Position numbers and translations under genes: made by a program. Of a stretch of DNA of 7,168 nucleotides, positions 1 through 6,537 are shown one piece after another (position 1 is the stretch's first letter; every line of letters starts with the position of its first letter). The notes under the pieces are model-generated. The model saw only the letters and a program-made list of their open reading frames with translations. It was not told the origin of the DNA and did no database searches. Origin of the DNA: Clostridiales bacterium (GTDB lineage: Bacteria; Bacillota; Clostridia; Christensenellales; Pumilibacteraceae); assembly GCA_029069015.1 (NCBI GenBank), contig JAIEBL010000218.1, positions 1 through 7,168 on the forward strand, in the 5' to 3' direction.

Positions 1-19
1 CGCCGGAGCAAGCTAACCG

Positions 20-135
20 TTCAAGCGCCTTGCCACGGAAGCGAATCGATGGGGTTTCGTTGCTTCTACTGCTTTTTATTTATTTTCGCCGTAGCCATAA
101 ACTCATTCAAGCGCATCGCCACGGAAGCGAACGAT
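20..135. repeat. Pair of ~30-base imperfect direct repeats downstream of fabH
   Basis: Copy one is at 20-50 and copy two at 106-135, so the units are offset by 86 bases. Both begin TTCAAGCGC and share the core GCCACGGAAGCGAA followed by a CGAT-like end. They differ at a few bases and by one indel. The stretch 1-141 lies past the fabH stop codon, and I see no supported gene and no clear terminator hairpin in it. The repeats may be an intergenic repeat family or remnants of one; the window edge hides what follows on the left. Confidence 0.6.
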
Positions 136-141
136 AATAGA

Positions 142-1101
142 TTATTTCTGCCACTCGATAACGGTAGCCGCCGCGGTCATGCCCGCGCCGAACGCAACAA
201 GCAACAGCTTGTCTCCCTTTTTGAATTTGCCCTGTTTGGCGTTTTCGTCCAAAAGGACGGGGATCGAAGTTGAAGACATATTGCCGAAGCTTGCGATGTT
301 CGTGAGCACCTTTTCGTCTGGAATTTTGAACCGCTTTTTCGCCGCATCGATAATGCGCAGGTTTGCTTGGTGCGGCAGAACGTAGTCGATTTGATCCGCC
401 GTCAATCCGGCGTCCAAAAGCGCCTTTTCCATTTGCCCGACCATGGTCGTCACGGCAAATTTATAGGTTTCCTGTCCGTCCATATGGAGTGCGACTTTTT
501 GCTTCTCAGAGGTGGAGAAAATGCTGTCCCCGTCGTGCGAAGGCGTACGGATCATTTTACCGTTAGGCACGCAGGTCATGGTATGCGAAAGCAATCCCTT
601 TCCTTTTCTGAGCACGACCGCCGCCGCGCCGTCGCCGAACAGCACGCAGGTGCTTCTATCCGACCAGTCGAGCTGTTTGCTCATCGCCTCGCAAGTCAAC
701 AGTAGCACCGTTTCCGCTTTGCCCGATTGCATGAACGCGTCGGCAATACCGAAGCAATACAGCATCGCCGAGCATGCGGCGTTGACATCGAACGAAACGG
801 CTTGTATGCCGAGTTCGGCAGCCGTAAGACAAGCTTGCGAGGGCGTGATCGTGTCGCCGCGCATGGTGGCGCAAAGAACCAGATCAATCTCCTCGGGTTT
901 TACGCCCGCGTCCGCAAGCGCGCTTTTTCCCGCCTTTGTCGTGAGCTCGGTCAGCGTTTCGTCGGTCAATACGCGCCGTTCGCGAATGCCCGTACGCGTA
1001 CGAATCCATTCGTCGCTCGTGTCTACGATATGGCTCAGATCGTCGTTCGTGACGCTTTTCTTAGGCAGCGCGCTACCCGTTCCGGCTATGTAAAAGCTCA
1101 T
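142..1101 (-). CDS. fabH: Beta-ketoacyl-ACP synthase III (FabH)
   Basis: This enzyme condenses an acyl-CoA (usually acetyl-CoA or a branched short acyl-CoA) with malonyl-ACP to start type II fatty-acid synthesis in the cytoplasm. The 319-residue protein has the usual family length. The catalytic triad is visible: Cys110 in NAACSA, His244 in LPHQANLRI and Asn274 in NIASFGNMSS. The N-terminal thiolase-fold signature DEWIRTRTGIRERR (about 30-43) and the C-terminal glycine-rich AFGAGMTAAA (303-312) are also present. I chose the ATG at 1101 because AAGGA lies about 9 bases upstream and homologues begin similarly (MSFYIAGTGSALP). The open frame extends to an ATG at 1158, but that falls at the predicted transcription start and has no ribosome binding site. 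The gene stands alone here rather than in a fab cluster, although the left window edge hides further downstream genes. Whether it prefers straight or branched primers cannot be read from the sequence. Confidence 0.95.
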   Translation of the reverse strand: MSFYIAGTGSALPKKSVTNDDLSHIVDTSDEWIRTRTGIRERRVLTDETLTELTTKAGKSALADAGVKPEEIDLVLCATMRGDTITPSQACLTAAELGIQAVSFDVNAACSAMLYCFGIADAFMQSGKAETVLLLTCEAMSKQLDWSDRSTCVLFGDGAAAVVLRKGKGLLSHTMTCVPNGKMIRTPSHDGDSIFSTSEKQKVALHMDGQETYKFAVTTMVGQMEKALLDAGLTADQIDYVLPHQANLRIIDAAKKRFKIPDEKVLTNIASFGNMSSTSIPVLLDENAKQGKFKKGDKLLLVAFGAGMTAAATVIEWQK

Positions 1102-1165
1102 AATCTTTTCCTTGTTATTTTTGCATATCATTCCACCCGATAAGGGCACACAATACACTAATTAT

Positions 1166-1194
1166 ATTATAAAGACCCATGCAGATTATGTCAA
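1166..1194 (-). promoter_or_regulatory. Consensus sigma-A promoter of fabH
   Basis: On the minus strand, TTGACA (1189-1194) is separated by exactly 17 bases from TATAAT (1166-1171). Both boxes match the consensus perfectly. Transcription should begin near 1159, giving a leader of about 58 bases before the ATG at 1101. No obvious FapR-type palindrome is visible between the promoter and the gene. Confidence 0.85.
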
Positions 1195-1206
1195 CCGTAT
1201 TTTAAA

Positions 1207-1242
1207 AAAACAGGTATAAAATGCACGATTTTACCCTGTTTT
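1207..1242 (-). terminator. Hairpin with T-run just upstream of the fabH promoter
   Basis: The arms AAAACAGG (1207-1214) and CCTGTTTT (1235-1242) pair. Inside them TAAAAT (1217-1222) pairs with ATTTTA (1228-1233) around a GCACG loop, with a small internal bulge. Read on the minus strand, the stem runs into a seven-T tract, which resembles an intrinsic terminator. It could insulate the fabH promoter from minus-strand transcription entering from the right. On the plus strand the T tract is short. There is no minus-strand gene directly upstream to terminate, so its role is unclear. Confidence 0.4.
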
Positions 1243-1329
1243 GCCCCCAAAATGCCCGTTCTTTGCCGTTTTTGCATCTTTTGCTCTTTTTATAACGCCA
1301 AAATTTTTTAACGCGGTTTTAATTTTTGT

Positions 1330-1359
1330 TTGCCATATTTGCCCGGAATGCGGTATACT
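1330..1359 (+). promoter_or_regulatory. Sigma-A promoter of the flavodiiron operon
   Basis: TTGCCA (1330-1335) and TATACT (1354-1359) are separated by 18 bases. A/T-rich tracts just upstream (about 1300-1329) could act as an UP element. Transcription would start near 1366, leaving a leader of about 35 bases that contains the strong ribosome binding site AGAAAGGAG (1384-1392), eight bases before the GTG start. Confidence 0.7.
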
Positions 1360-1400
1360 AGAAAAGGACTAAACCGTAACCCAAGAAAGGAGAAATTATT

Positions 1401-2492
1401 GTGAAAAATACCGTAACCCGGCTTTCCGAAGGCATCTGGCAGGTGGGCGCTGCCGACCCCGATTGCACCCGTTTTCACGGCTACTATATCCACCGCGGCA
1501 CGACCTACAACGCCTACCTCGTGCGCGGCGAAAATGGCAAGTTCACCCTCATCGACACGGTACGCGATAGCAAGGCGAGCGAACTGATCGGAAATATCGC
1601 GCAGATCACGCCCCTGTCTCAAATCGAGGCGATCATTGTAAACCACACCGAACCCGACCACAGCGGCGCGCTACCCGTAGTATTGCAAAACTGCTCGCCG
1701 CGCATTTATGCCACGGCAGCGGCGGCAAAACTTCTCAAATCGCAGTACGGCATAGAAAACGCGATCTCCGTAAAGGCGGGGCAAACCGAAACGATCGGCG
1801 GGCGCGAATTTACGTTTTATCCCACGCCCATGGTGCACTGGCCGGACAATATGGTCACGTATCTTGCAAAGGACAAACTGCTGTTTTCCAATGACGCGTT
1901 CGGACAGCATTATGCGGCAAACGCACTATTGGACGTGGACGCCGACTATACCGTTGCGTTAGCGGAAGCGCGGCACTACTTTGCCAATATCGTCATGCCC
2001 TTCCGCGCGCAAGCCAAAAACGCGGTGGACGCGGCGCTTTCTCTTTCGCCCAAAACCGTCGCGCCTTCGCACGGCGTGGTGTGGACGAAGCATTTGCCCG
2101 ACATCGTAAAGCTCTATAAAGAACTTTGCGACAAGCCCTCGGCGTCGGTCTGCACGCTTGCATTCGACTCTATGTGGGGCGGGTGCGCCGAAGAGGCTGC
2201 AAACAAAGAAAAAGAACTTCGCGAACAGTTCAAAGAAGTGCACGTCTTTGATTTGCGCAAAGACCATATCAGCGACGTGATCGATGCACTCTCCATTAGC
2301 GCGCATTTGTGTCTGGGAAGCCCCACGCACTACCTGCACCCCACCGCTCGCATTGCGACCTTGCTCGCCGAAATCGAAACGCTCAAACCGCCCTTTACGA
2401 CCTTCTCCCTATTCGGCACGTTCGGCTGGGGCGGCGGCGCGGTCAAGTGTATGAAAGAAAAACTGGAAGCTTTTGGCTATACCGCACAATAA
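1401..2492 (+). CDS. Flavodiiron protein (FprA-type A flavoprotein), short C-terminus
   Basis: Flavodiiron proteins are cytoplasmic enzymes that reduce O2 to water and/or NO to N2O at a non-haem di-iron site, with electrons passed through FMN. The N-terminal metallo-beta-lactamase domain (about 1-245) retains all seven expected iron ligands: His82, Glu84, Asp86 and His87 (HTEPDH), His146, Asp165 and His224 (PSHG). The flavodoxin domain (about 248-363) shows FDSMWGG (255-261), GSPTHYLHP (306-314) and FGTFGWGGGAVKCM (338-351). The start is GTG with AGAAAGGAG eight bases upstream. At 363 residues it is about 30-40 shorter than the usual family length of roughly 390-400. The protein ends soon after the fifth-strand region and lacks the final helix. 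The phosphate-loop position usually Ser/Thr (GST or GNT) is Gly-Gly-Cys here. No rubredoxin domain is fused, so an external rubredoxin or flavin reductase is presumably needed. It is followed after 16 bases by a DUF1349 gene, probably in the same operon. Substrate preference cannot be told from sequence. Confidence 0.92.
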   Translation: MKNTVTRLSEGIWQVGAADPDCTRFHGYYIHRGTTYNAYLVRGENGKFTLIDTVRDSKASELIGNIAQITPLSQIEAIIVNHTEPDHSGALPVVLQNCSPRIYATAAAAKLLKSQYGIENAISVKAGQTETIGGREFTFYPTPMVHWPDNMVTYLAKDKLLFSNDAFGQHYAANALLDVDADYTVALAEARHYFANIVMPFRAQAKNAVDAALSLSPKTVAPSHGVVWTKHLPDIVKLYKELCDKPSASVCTLAFDSMWGGCAEEAANKEKELREQFKEVHVFDLRKDHISDVIDALSISAHLCLGSPTHYLHPTARIATLLAEIETLKPPFTTFSLFGTFGWGGGAVKCMKEKLEAFGYTAQ

Positions 2493-2508
2493 AAAGGAAA
2501 AACCAAAA

Positions 2509-3117
2509 ATGAAAGTCAATGCAAAAAACATGGTCTGGACGCGCCCGCCCAAACAATATACCGTAAACGAAGACAGCGTGGAAATCGTCACCGAACCTTT
2601 TACCGACTTATGGCAAAGAACATACTATCATTTTCGCAACGACAACGCGCCCGTCCTGCAAACGAGCTCTGACGAAAAGTATTTCTCGTTCGTGGTCAAG
2701 ACGACGTTCGATACGAAAATCCGCTACGACCAAAGCGGTATCGTGCTGTATCTCAATAGCGAAAATTGGCTCAAAGCCGCGGTCGAATACGAAAACGAAC
2801 GGATTGCGCGGTTGGGTAGCGTCGTGACGAACAACGGCTATTCGGATTGGGCATCAGTCGACACAGACGCCTCCGTAAAGTCGATGTGGTTCCGACTCAG
2901 CCGCCGCGAGAACGATTTTTGTATAGAAAATTCCACCGACGGCAAAACCTTTAAGCAGATGCGCATATGCCACATGTTCGGCGCAAACGACGCCGTTTCC
3001 TTTGGTATCTACGCGTGCAGCGCGGAAAATTCAACGTTTACTGCCCGCTTTACCGATATGGAACTGACGGACTGCAAGTGGCTCCCGCATGACGGACAAG
3101 CCCCCGACGAAGAATAA
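2509..3117 (+). CDS. DUF1349 (YesU/REE1-like, concanavalin-like fold) protein
   Basis: This 202-residue protein has no signal peptide or membrane segment and is probably cytoplasmic. It resembles the DUF1349 family, which includes B. subtilis YesU and yeast Ree1 and is predicted to have a concanavalin A-like beta-sandwich fold. Motifs I associate with the family are DLWQRTYYHFRNDNAP (33-48), YDQSGIVLYL (73-82), WLKAAVEYEN (87-96), VVTNNGYSDWA (105-115), the IENSTDGKTF stretch (139-148) and GIYACS (166-171). The biochemical role of the family is not well established; carbohydrate binding is plausible from the fold but unproven. I chose the ATG at 2509, which has AAGGA about 10 bases upstream. 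A longer in-frame start at 2473 would overlap the flavodiiron gene and is less likely. The 16-base gap and shared promoter suggest co-transcription with the flavodiiron gene. The acidic tail (PDEE) is followed by a shared terminator. Confidence 0.85.
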   Translation: MKVNAKNMVWTRPPKQYTVNEDSVEIVTEPFTDLWQRTYYHFRNDNAPVLQTSSDEKYFSFVVKTTFDTKIRYDQSGIVLYLNSENWLKAAVEYENERIARLGSVVTNNGYSDWASVDTDASVKSMWFRLSRRENDFCIENSTDGKTFKQMRICHMFGANDAVSFGIYACSAENSTFTARFTDMELTDCKWLPHDGQAPDEE

Positions 3118-3189
3118 CCCTGCTGCGCCGTGCACAAAGCGCGAAGCCGCTTTACCACTTCACTGTTCCCTTTTACTTTTTCACTATAC

Positions 3190-3222
3190 AAAAAACCTAC
3201 CGTTGCTTGCGGTAGGTTTTTT
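3190..3222. terminator. Bidirectional intrinsic terminator
   Basis: A perfect 13-base-pair inverted repeat, AAAAAACCTACCG (3190-3202) and CGGTAGGTTTTTT (3210-3222), encloses the loop TTGCTTG. The arms supply a six-T run on both strands. It lies between convergent genes, 72 bases past the DUF1349 stop codon and 20 bases past the LRR-protein stop codon on the other strand, so it probably ends both transcripts. Confidence 0.9.
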
Positions 3223-3242
3223 CGCTGTTTCTGCTTTATTAA

Positions 3243-5984
3243 TTATGCATCTATGTTTTTCGTCAGCGTCCCGTCTGTGCAGGTGACCGTGTAATTGGTT
3301 GTGCCGTGATCCCAATCGTGGGACTTATTGACGTCCACCCATTGCGCCGTTGTCCCGTCGAACGTTACGTCCGTCAAGCTACGGCAACGGTAGAACACAT
3401 AAGCCCCGATGCTTTCCACACCGCTTCCTATGCTGACACTCGTCAGACTAACGCACTGTGCAAACGCAAGATTTCCGATGCTCTTGACGCCTTGGGGAAT
3501 CCGCACGCTCGTAAGGCTGTCGCAATTGAAAAATGCCCGCAAACCGATATACCTGACGCCGTTCGGTATGCTTACGTCCGTTAAAGAACGGCAACTCCTG
3601 AAAGCCTCATCCGCGATGCCGACCGTGTCTGCACGCAACGTAACGGTTTGAACCGAAGCATCGCACGCAACGACCCATTTATCTACGTACCCGACCCCGT
3701 TTTCTGTCTCGATCAGTTTGTCGCAACTATCGAATGCCCAATGCCCGATACTCGTGACCGATTGCGGAATCACAATGCTTGTTAAAGAACTACAACGGCG
3801 GAACGCCTGCTTGCCTATACTCGTGACCGATTGCGGGATTTCAATGCCCGTTAAAGATTCACAAGCGAAGAACGTAAGCTGTTCGATACTCGTAACGCCT
3901 TGGGGTATGTTTACGCTTGTTAAATTGGTGCAAGCGTAAAAAGCGCCGTACGCGATTTTCGTAACACTTTGCGGGATCTCGATACTTATTAAGGAACTGC
4001 AATCCAAAAAGGCATAAGACCCGATGCTCGTAACGCTTTGCGGGATCTCGATACTTGTTAAGGAACTGCATTTCTCAAACATACTGCCCGCGATACTCGT
4101 TACCGATTGCGGTATCTCTATGCTCGTAAGACTGCTGCAACCGCGAAATACGGAATCCCCGATACTCGTGACCGATTGCGGGATCGTTATACCCGTCAAT
4201 GCGCTACAATTGTAAAAAACCCTACTCTCAATACGCGCAACGCCTTGCCGGATCTCTATGCTCGATAAAGAACCGCAATCGCGGAACGCATCATGATATA
4301 TGATTTTCGTATTGCCGTTGATCGTGCAAGAACCTATACCCTGATCCTTTGCGCCGATGAGCACCAAGTACGGGTTGTCGCTGTTGCCCAAATATAAAGC
4401 GTTCTCATACTCGTTATATTGTAAGCTGTCGCAACCATCGAATGCAGCATACCCGATAATCGTGACGGTGCTCGGAATACTTATGTTCGTTAAAGCGCCG
4501 CACCCCCAGAAGGCACCATACCCGATGCTCGTGACCGATTGCGGTAGCGTGATGCTTGTTAAAGAGGCGCAACTGCGGAACGCATGTTCGTCTATACTGT
4601 CGCCGCCCGTTAAGATGACCGTTTTAAGCGAAGCGGGAACGTAATCGCCGTTCTCGGTGATATCGCTCGCGCCGAATATATGCCCGAAGTGCGTGCCTGC
4701 CGTACCGTCTGCGCGCCCGCCGAGAAACGGCAACGTTATTCGCGTCAAAGAATCGCAACCCTCGAATGCATTGCCGGAGATGATCGTGACCGCGCCGGGT
4801 ACCGTTATGTCCGTCAAGCCGTCGCAATCGAAAAACGCCCTGTGCCCGATGGTCGTTACGCTCCCGTCGGTCGGAATAACGCTGCTTTTGCAACCCGCGA
4901 TCACCGTTTTCGTTTCCGTAAATATAATGCAATTCCCTTCGCTGTGATACCTCACGTTGCCGCTCGCCACGGTCATTTCCGTTAAAGAACCGCAACCCGA
5001 GAATACGCCGGCTCCGATCCCCGTGACCGACGCCGGTATGTGCACGCTCGTCAAAGAACTGCAATCCGCAAAGGCACTGCTTCCGATACGCGTCACGCCT
5101 TGCGGTATGGTGACGCTCGTCAATGAACCGCAACCGTGGAACGCCCACACATCGATACTCTTGACGGAGGTCGGTATGCGCACGCTTGTAATGTTCGTGG
5201 CACTGAAAGCATACCCATCGATGACGGTTACAGGCAGGTTTTCGTGCCAATACGGTATGATAATGTCCGTATCGGTCGCCGTACCGATGCATACCGAATA
5301 AGACGCATTATCGTTGTTTAAAGTATACTTCAACCCTTGCGTGCCCGCAAGTTTATACGCGCAAACGGTGCACGTATCGACGTCGTTAAACGTATGCGAC
5401 ACACCGCTTTCGGAAGCCGCGCCGCAAACGTCGCATTTTTGCCAGTGCGCATCTTCCCCGAAGCCGTACGCGTTTGTATAGGTATGCCCCGTTGCAGGGC
5501 GCACATAATTCGATATGGGTGTTAAGCATGCCGCTTCTGCAAACGATTCGTCGCATACCGTACACGTATAGTGTTCGATAACGCCTGTCGTCGTGCACGT
5601 TTCCGCAACAAACGGATAATACCGCGTTGTATGCCCCGTCGCAAGAATCGTCACCGTTTCTTCGTGCGAACAAACCGAGCAAGTGTGCATCTTCTCGCCG
5701 TCTGCCGTACAGGTTGCGGGTGTGTTTTCCGTCCACAACCCGTATGTGTGCCCCGTGGCGGATATGCTCTGCGTTTCTTTATATGCGCAAACAGAACAGG
5801 TGCGCGACTGCGCTCCGTCCTCCGTACAAGTTGCAAGGGTATCGACCGTCCATTCGCCGTAGGTGTGTCCTGCGGCGCACGCATTCCGCCCATCGTCATT
5901 TTTGCCGTAGACGACGAGCGCAACGATCAAAGGCGTCGCGATGCATATAAGTATGAATATACATATACACATTTTCTTTTTCAT
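3243..5984 (-). CDS. BspA-like leucine-rich repeat surface protein with N-terminal CxxC repeats
   Basis: This is a 913-residue exported protein of unknown ligand. The N-terminus (MKKK, then a hydrophobic stretch about 5-26) is a signal sequence or membrane anchor. It has no lipobox (ILIC lacks a small residue before Cys) and no obvious AxA cleavage site. Residues 36-210 carry CxxC repeats at 63-66, 102-105, 141-144, 184-187 and 205-208. Residues about 241-875 form a BspA/LRR_5-type solenoid with 22 F-x-x-C units (two with variant positions), mostly 23 residues long, of the form AFxxCSSLTSIxIPQSVTSIG. Short non-repeat islands interrupt it near 334-380, 414-467, 521-565 and 755-793. The tail (VTFDGTTAQW...YTVTCTDGTL) is typical of this class. 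No LPXTG motif, dockerin or cell-wall-binding repeat is visible, so attachment would rest on the N-terminal helix. BspA-family proteins act as adhesins in several bacteria, but binding here is inference. The ATG at 5984 has only a weak GGGA site (5991-5994). The gene is transcribed away from the divergent XRE regulator. Confidence 0.93.
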   Translation of the reverse strand: MKKKMCICIFILICIATPLIVALVVYGKNDDGRNACAAGHTYGEWTVDTLATCTEDGAQSRTCSVCAYKETQSISATGHTYGLWTENTPATCTADGEKMHTCSVCSHEETVTILATGHTTRYYPFVAETCTTTGVIEHYTCTVCDESFAEAACLTPISNYVRPATGHTYTNAYGFGEDAHWQKCDVCGAASESGVSHTFNDVDTCTVCAYKLAGTQGLKYTLNNDNASYSVCIGTATDTDIIIPYWHENLPVTVIDGYAFSATNITSVRIPTSVKSIDVWAFHGCGSLTSVTIPQGVTRIGSSAFADCSSLTSVHIPASVTGIGAGVFSGCGSLTEMTVASGNVRYHSEGNCIIFTETKTVIAGCKSSVIPTDGSVTTIGHRAFFDCDGLTDITVPGAVTIISGNAFEGCDSLTRITLPFLGGRADGTAGTHFGHIFGASDITENGDYVPASLKTVILTGGDSIDEHAFRSCASLTSITLPQSVTSIGYGAFWGCGALTNISIPSTVTIIGYAAFDGCDSLQYNEYENALYLGNSDNPYLVLIGAKDQGIGSCTINGNTKIIYHDAFRDCGSLSSIEIRQGVARIESRVFYNCSALTGITIPQSVTSIGDSVFRGCSSLTSIEIPQSVTSIAGSMFEKCSSLTSIEIPQSVTSIGSYAFLDCSSLISIEIPQSVTKIAYGAFYACTNLTSVNIPQGVTSIEQLTFFACESLTGIEIPQSVTSIGKQAFRRCSSLTSIVIPQSVTSIGHWAFDSCDKLIETENGVGYVDKWVVACDASVQTVTLRADTVGIADEAFRSCRSLTDVSIPNGVRYIGLRAFFNCDSLTSVRIPQGVKSIGNLAFAQCVSLTSVSIGSGVESIGAYVFYRCRSLTDVTFDGTTAQWVDVNKSHDWDHGTTNYTVTCTDGTLTKNIDA
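3714..4289 (-). repeat. Uninterrupted 69-bp tandem LRR repeats
   Basis: This segment encodes residues about 566-757 of the LRR protein. Nine F-x-x-C units start at residues 566, 589, 612, 635, 658, 681, 704, 727 and 750, in perfect 23-residue (69-bp) register. DNA similarity is high in places: 3961-4001 and 4030-4070 differ at only two of 41 positions. The codons for IPQSVTSI recur as near-identical blocks. This suggests fairly recent unit duplication or gene conversion. Confidence 0.85.
5340..5879 (-). repeat. Cys-rich GHTYGxW...CxxC protein repeats
   Basis: This segment encodes residues about 36-215 of the LRR protein. Two units of 39 residues (39-77 and 78-116) are closely similar, each with GHTYG, W, ATCT, DG, a CSVC knuckle and ATGH. 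A longer divergent third unit (117-165) and two shorter derivatives (166-196, 197-210) follow. Each full unit has a lone Cys (53, 92 or 130), a CxxC pair, and a His at the start of the next unit (79, 118 or 167). This could form a Cys3His zinc site or disulphides, which is inference. I recall similar repeats from surface proteins of Clostridia. Confidence 0.8.
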
Positions 5985-6017
5985 AAGAATTCCCGAAAAT
6001 CCCCTTCTTTAACTTCT

Positions 6018-6046
6018 ATTATATGCCACATTGCCTCACAAGTCAA
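6018..6046 (-). promoter_or_regulatory. Sigma-A promoter of the LRR-protein gene
   Basis: On the minus strand, TTGACT (6041-6046) is 17 bases from TATAAT (6018-6023). The predicted start is near 6011, giving a short leader of about 26 bases. An imperfect dyad, TCAC-N7-GTGA (6036-6050), covers the -35 box and could be an operator. Confidence 0.8.
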
Positions 6047-6080
6047 GTGAATTATTGCTTCTCTGTTTTGTGAATCATAG

Positions 6081-6096
6081 GTTCATTGTAATGAAC
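6081..6096. promoter_or_regulatory. Putative operator palindrome in the XRE gene promoter
   Basis: GTTCATT-GT-AATGAAC is a perfect inverted repeat with 7-base arms and a 2-base centre. It fully covers the predicted -35 box of the XRE gene. This size, symmetry and placement are typical of operators bound by small homodimeric HTH repressors, so autorepression by the adjacent XRE protein is the simplest reading. That is inference. Confidence 0.6.
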
Positions 6097-6114
6097 TGTT
6101 GATACATATATAAT
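6086..6114 (+). promoter_or_regulatory. Sigma-A promoter of the XRE regulator gene
   Basis: TTGTAA (6086-6091) is separated by 17 bases from a perfect TATAAT (6109-6114). The weak -35 box is embedded in the palindrome at 6081-6096. The leader would be about 33 bases. Confidence 0.7.
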
Positions 6115-6153
6115 ATGAAGTAGCACATAGTAGAAAAAACAGGTAAAAGGATC

Positions 6154-6489
6154 ATGAAAGATATAAACGTAACCTTAGGGGAAAGAGTAAAGCTTGTCCG
6201 TAACGCAAACAAGTTGACGCGGGAAAAACTCGCCGAAACGATCGAAGTAAGCCCCCGATTCATTGCCGAAGTGGAAGCCGGCAAAGTGGGCGTCAGCTTA
6301 CAAACACTGAACAACCTTAGCGCCGCCCTCTCCGTTTCCACCGACTACCTGCTTGGCTTAGACAACGAAAACAAACCGACGCACTCTCAAATTCTGCAAA
6401 ACCGACTCGAAAGCTTAGACGAAAAGTTTTATCCGCTTCTTTCCGCCCTTCTGACCGAACTGAAAAATATCGATTCGGCGGAGAAATAA
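6154..6489 (+). CDS. XRE-family helix-turn-helix transcriptional regulator
   Basis: This 111-residue DNA-binding protein has an HTH_3 (Cro/C1-type) domain at about 8-66: LGERVKLVRNANKLTREKLAETIEV... with the recognition region SPRFIAEVEAGK (33-44) and the usual closing LSVSTDYLLGL (59-69). The rest (about 70-111) is a short, probably helical tail (ILQNRLESLDEKFYPLLSALL) that may mediate dimerisation. There is no sensor, peptidase or toxin domain. The start ATG follows AGG at 6141-6143 with 9-base spacing; a second AAGGA at 6147-6151 is too close to be ideal. The gene diverges from the LRR-protein gene across 169 bases containing both promoters and two dyads, so it may regulate itself and the LRR gene. 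No gene follows on the same strand before a terminator about 205 bases downstream. It could instead be a housekeeping or prophage-derived regulator acting elsewhere. Confidence 0.92.
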   Translation: MKDINVTLGERVKLVRNANKLTREKLAETIEVSPRFIAEVEAGKVGVSLQTLNNLSAALSVSTDYLLGLDNENKPTHSQILQNRLESLDEKFYPLLSALLTELKNIDSAEK

Positions 6490-6537
6490 AAGGCATTTTA
6501 GGCTTTATGCTTGCGGTTGCGTGATCTATTCCCGCCC

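Noticed and set aside
512..1143. Long plus-strand open frames (512-1093 and 727-1143) opposite fabH
   Set aside because: They are antisense to a clear FabH frame with intact catalytic residues, and their translations resemble no family I know.
1102..1165. Possible FapR operator in the fabH leader
   Set aside because: A TTAGTGTATT stretch was considered, but it has no matching second half-site, so no palindrome supports it.
3136..3153. AAAGCG-N6-CGCTTT hairpin after the DUF1349 gene
   Set aside because: It has a short stem and no following T-run; the strong symmetric terminator at 3190-3222 explains termination better.
4624..5292. 222-codon minus-strand open frame overlapping the LRR gene
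   Set aside because: It is the shifted frame of the repetitive LRR gene; repeat DNA keeps alternative frames open, and the product is Arg/His-rich with no recognisable motif.
5571..6050. 159-codon plus-strand open frame opposite the N-terminus of the LRR protein
   Set aside because: It is antisense to the signal sequence and CxxC repeats, low in complexity and rich in Arg/Cys, and it crosses the LRR gene promoter.
1204..6150. Similar AAAAAACAGGTA stretches at 1205-1216 and 6134-6145
   Set aside because: The match is short and A-rich, one copy lies in a hairpin and the other in a ribosome-binding leader, and chance is a sufficient explanation.
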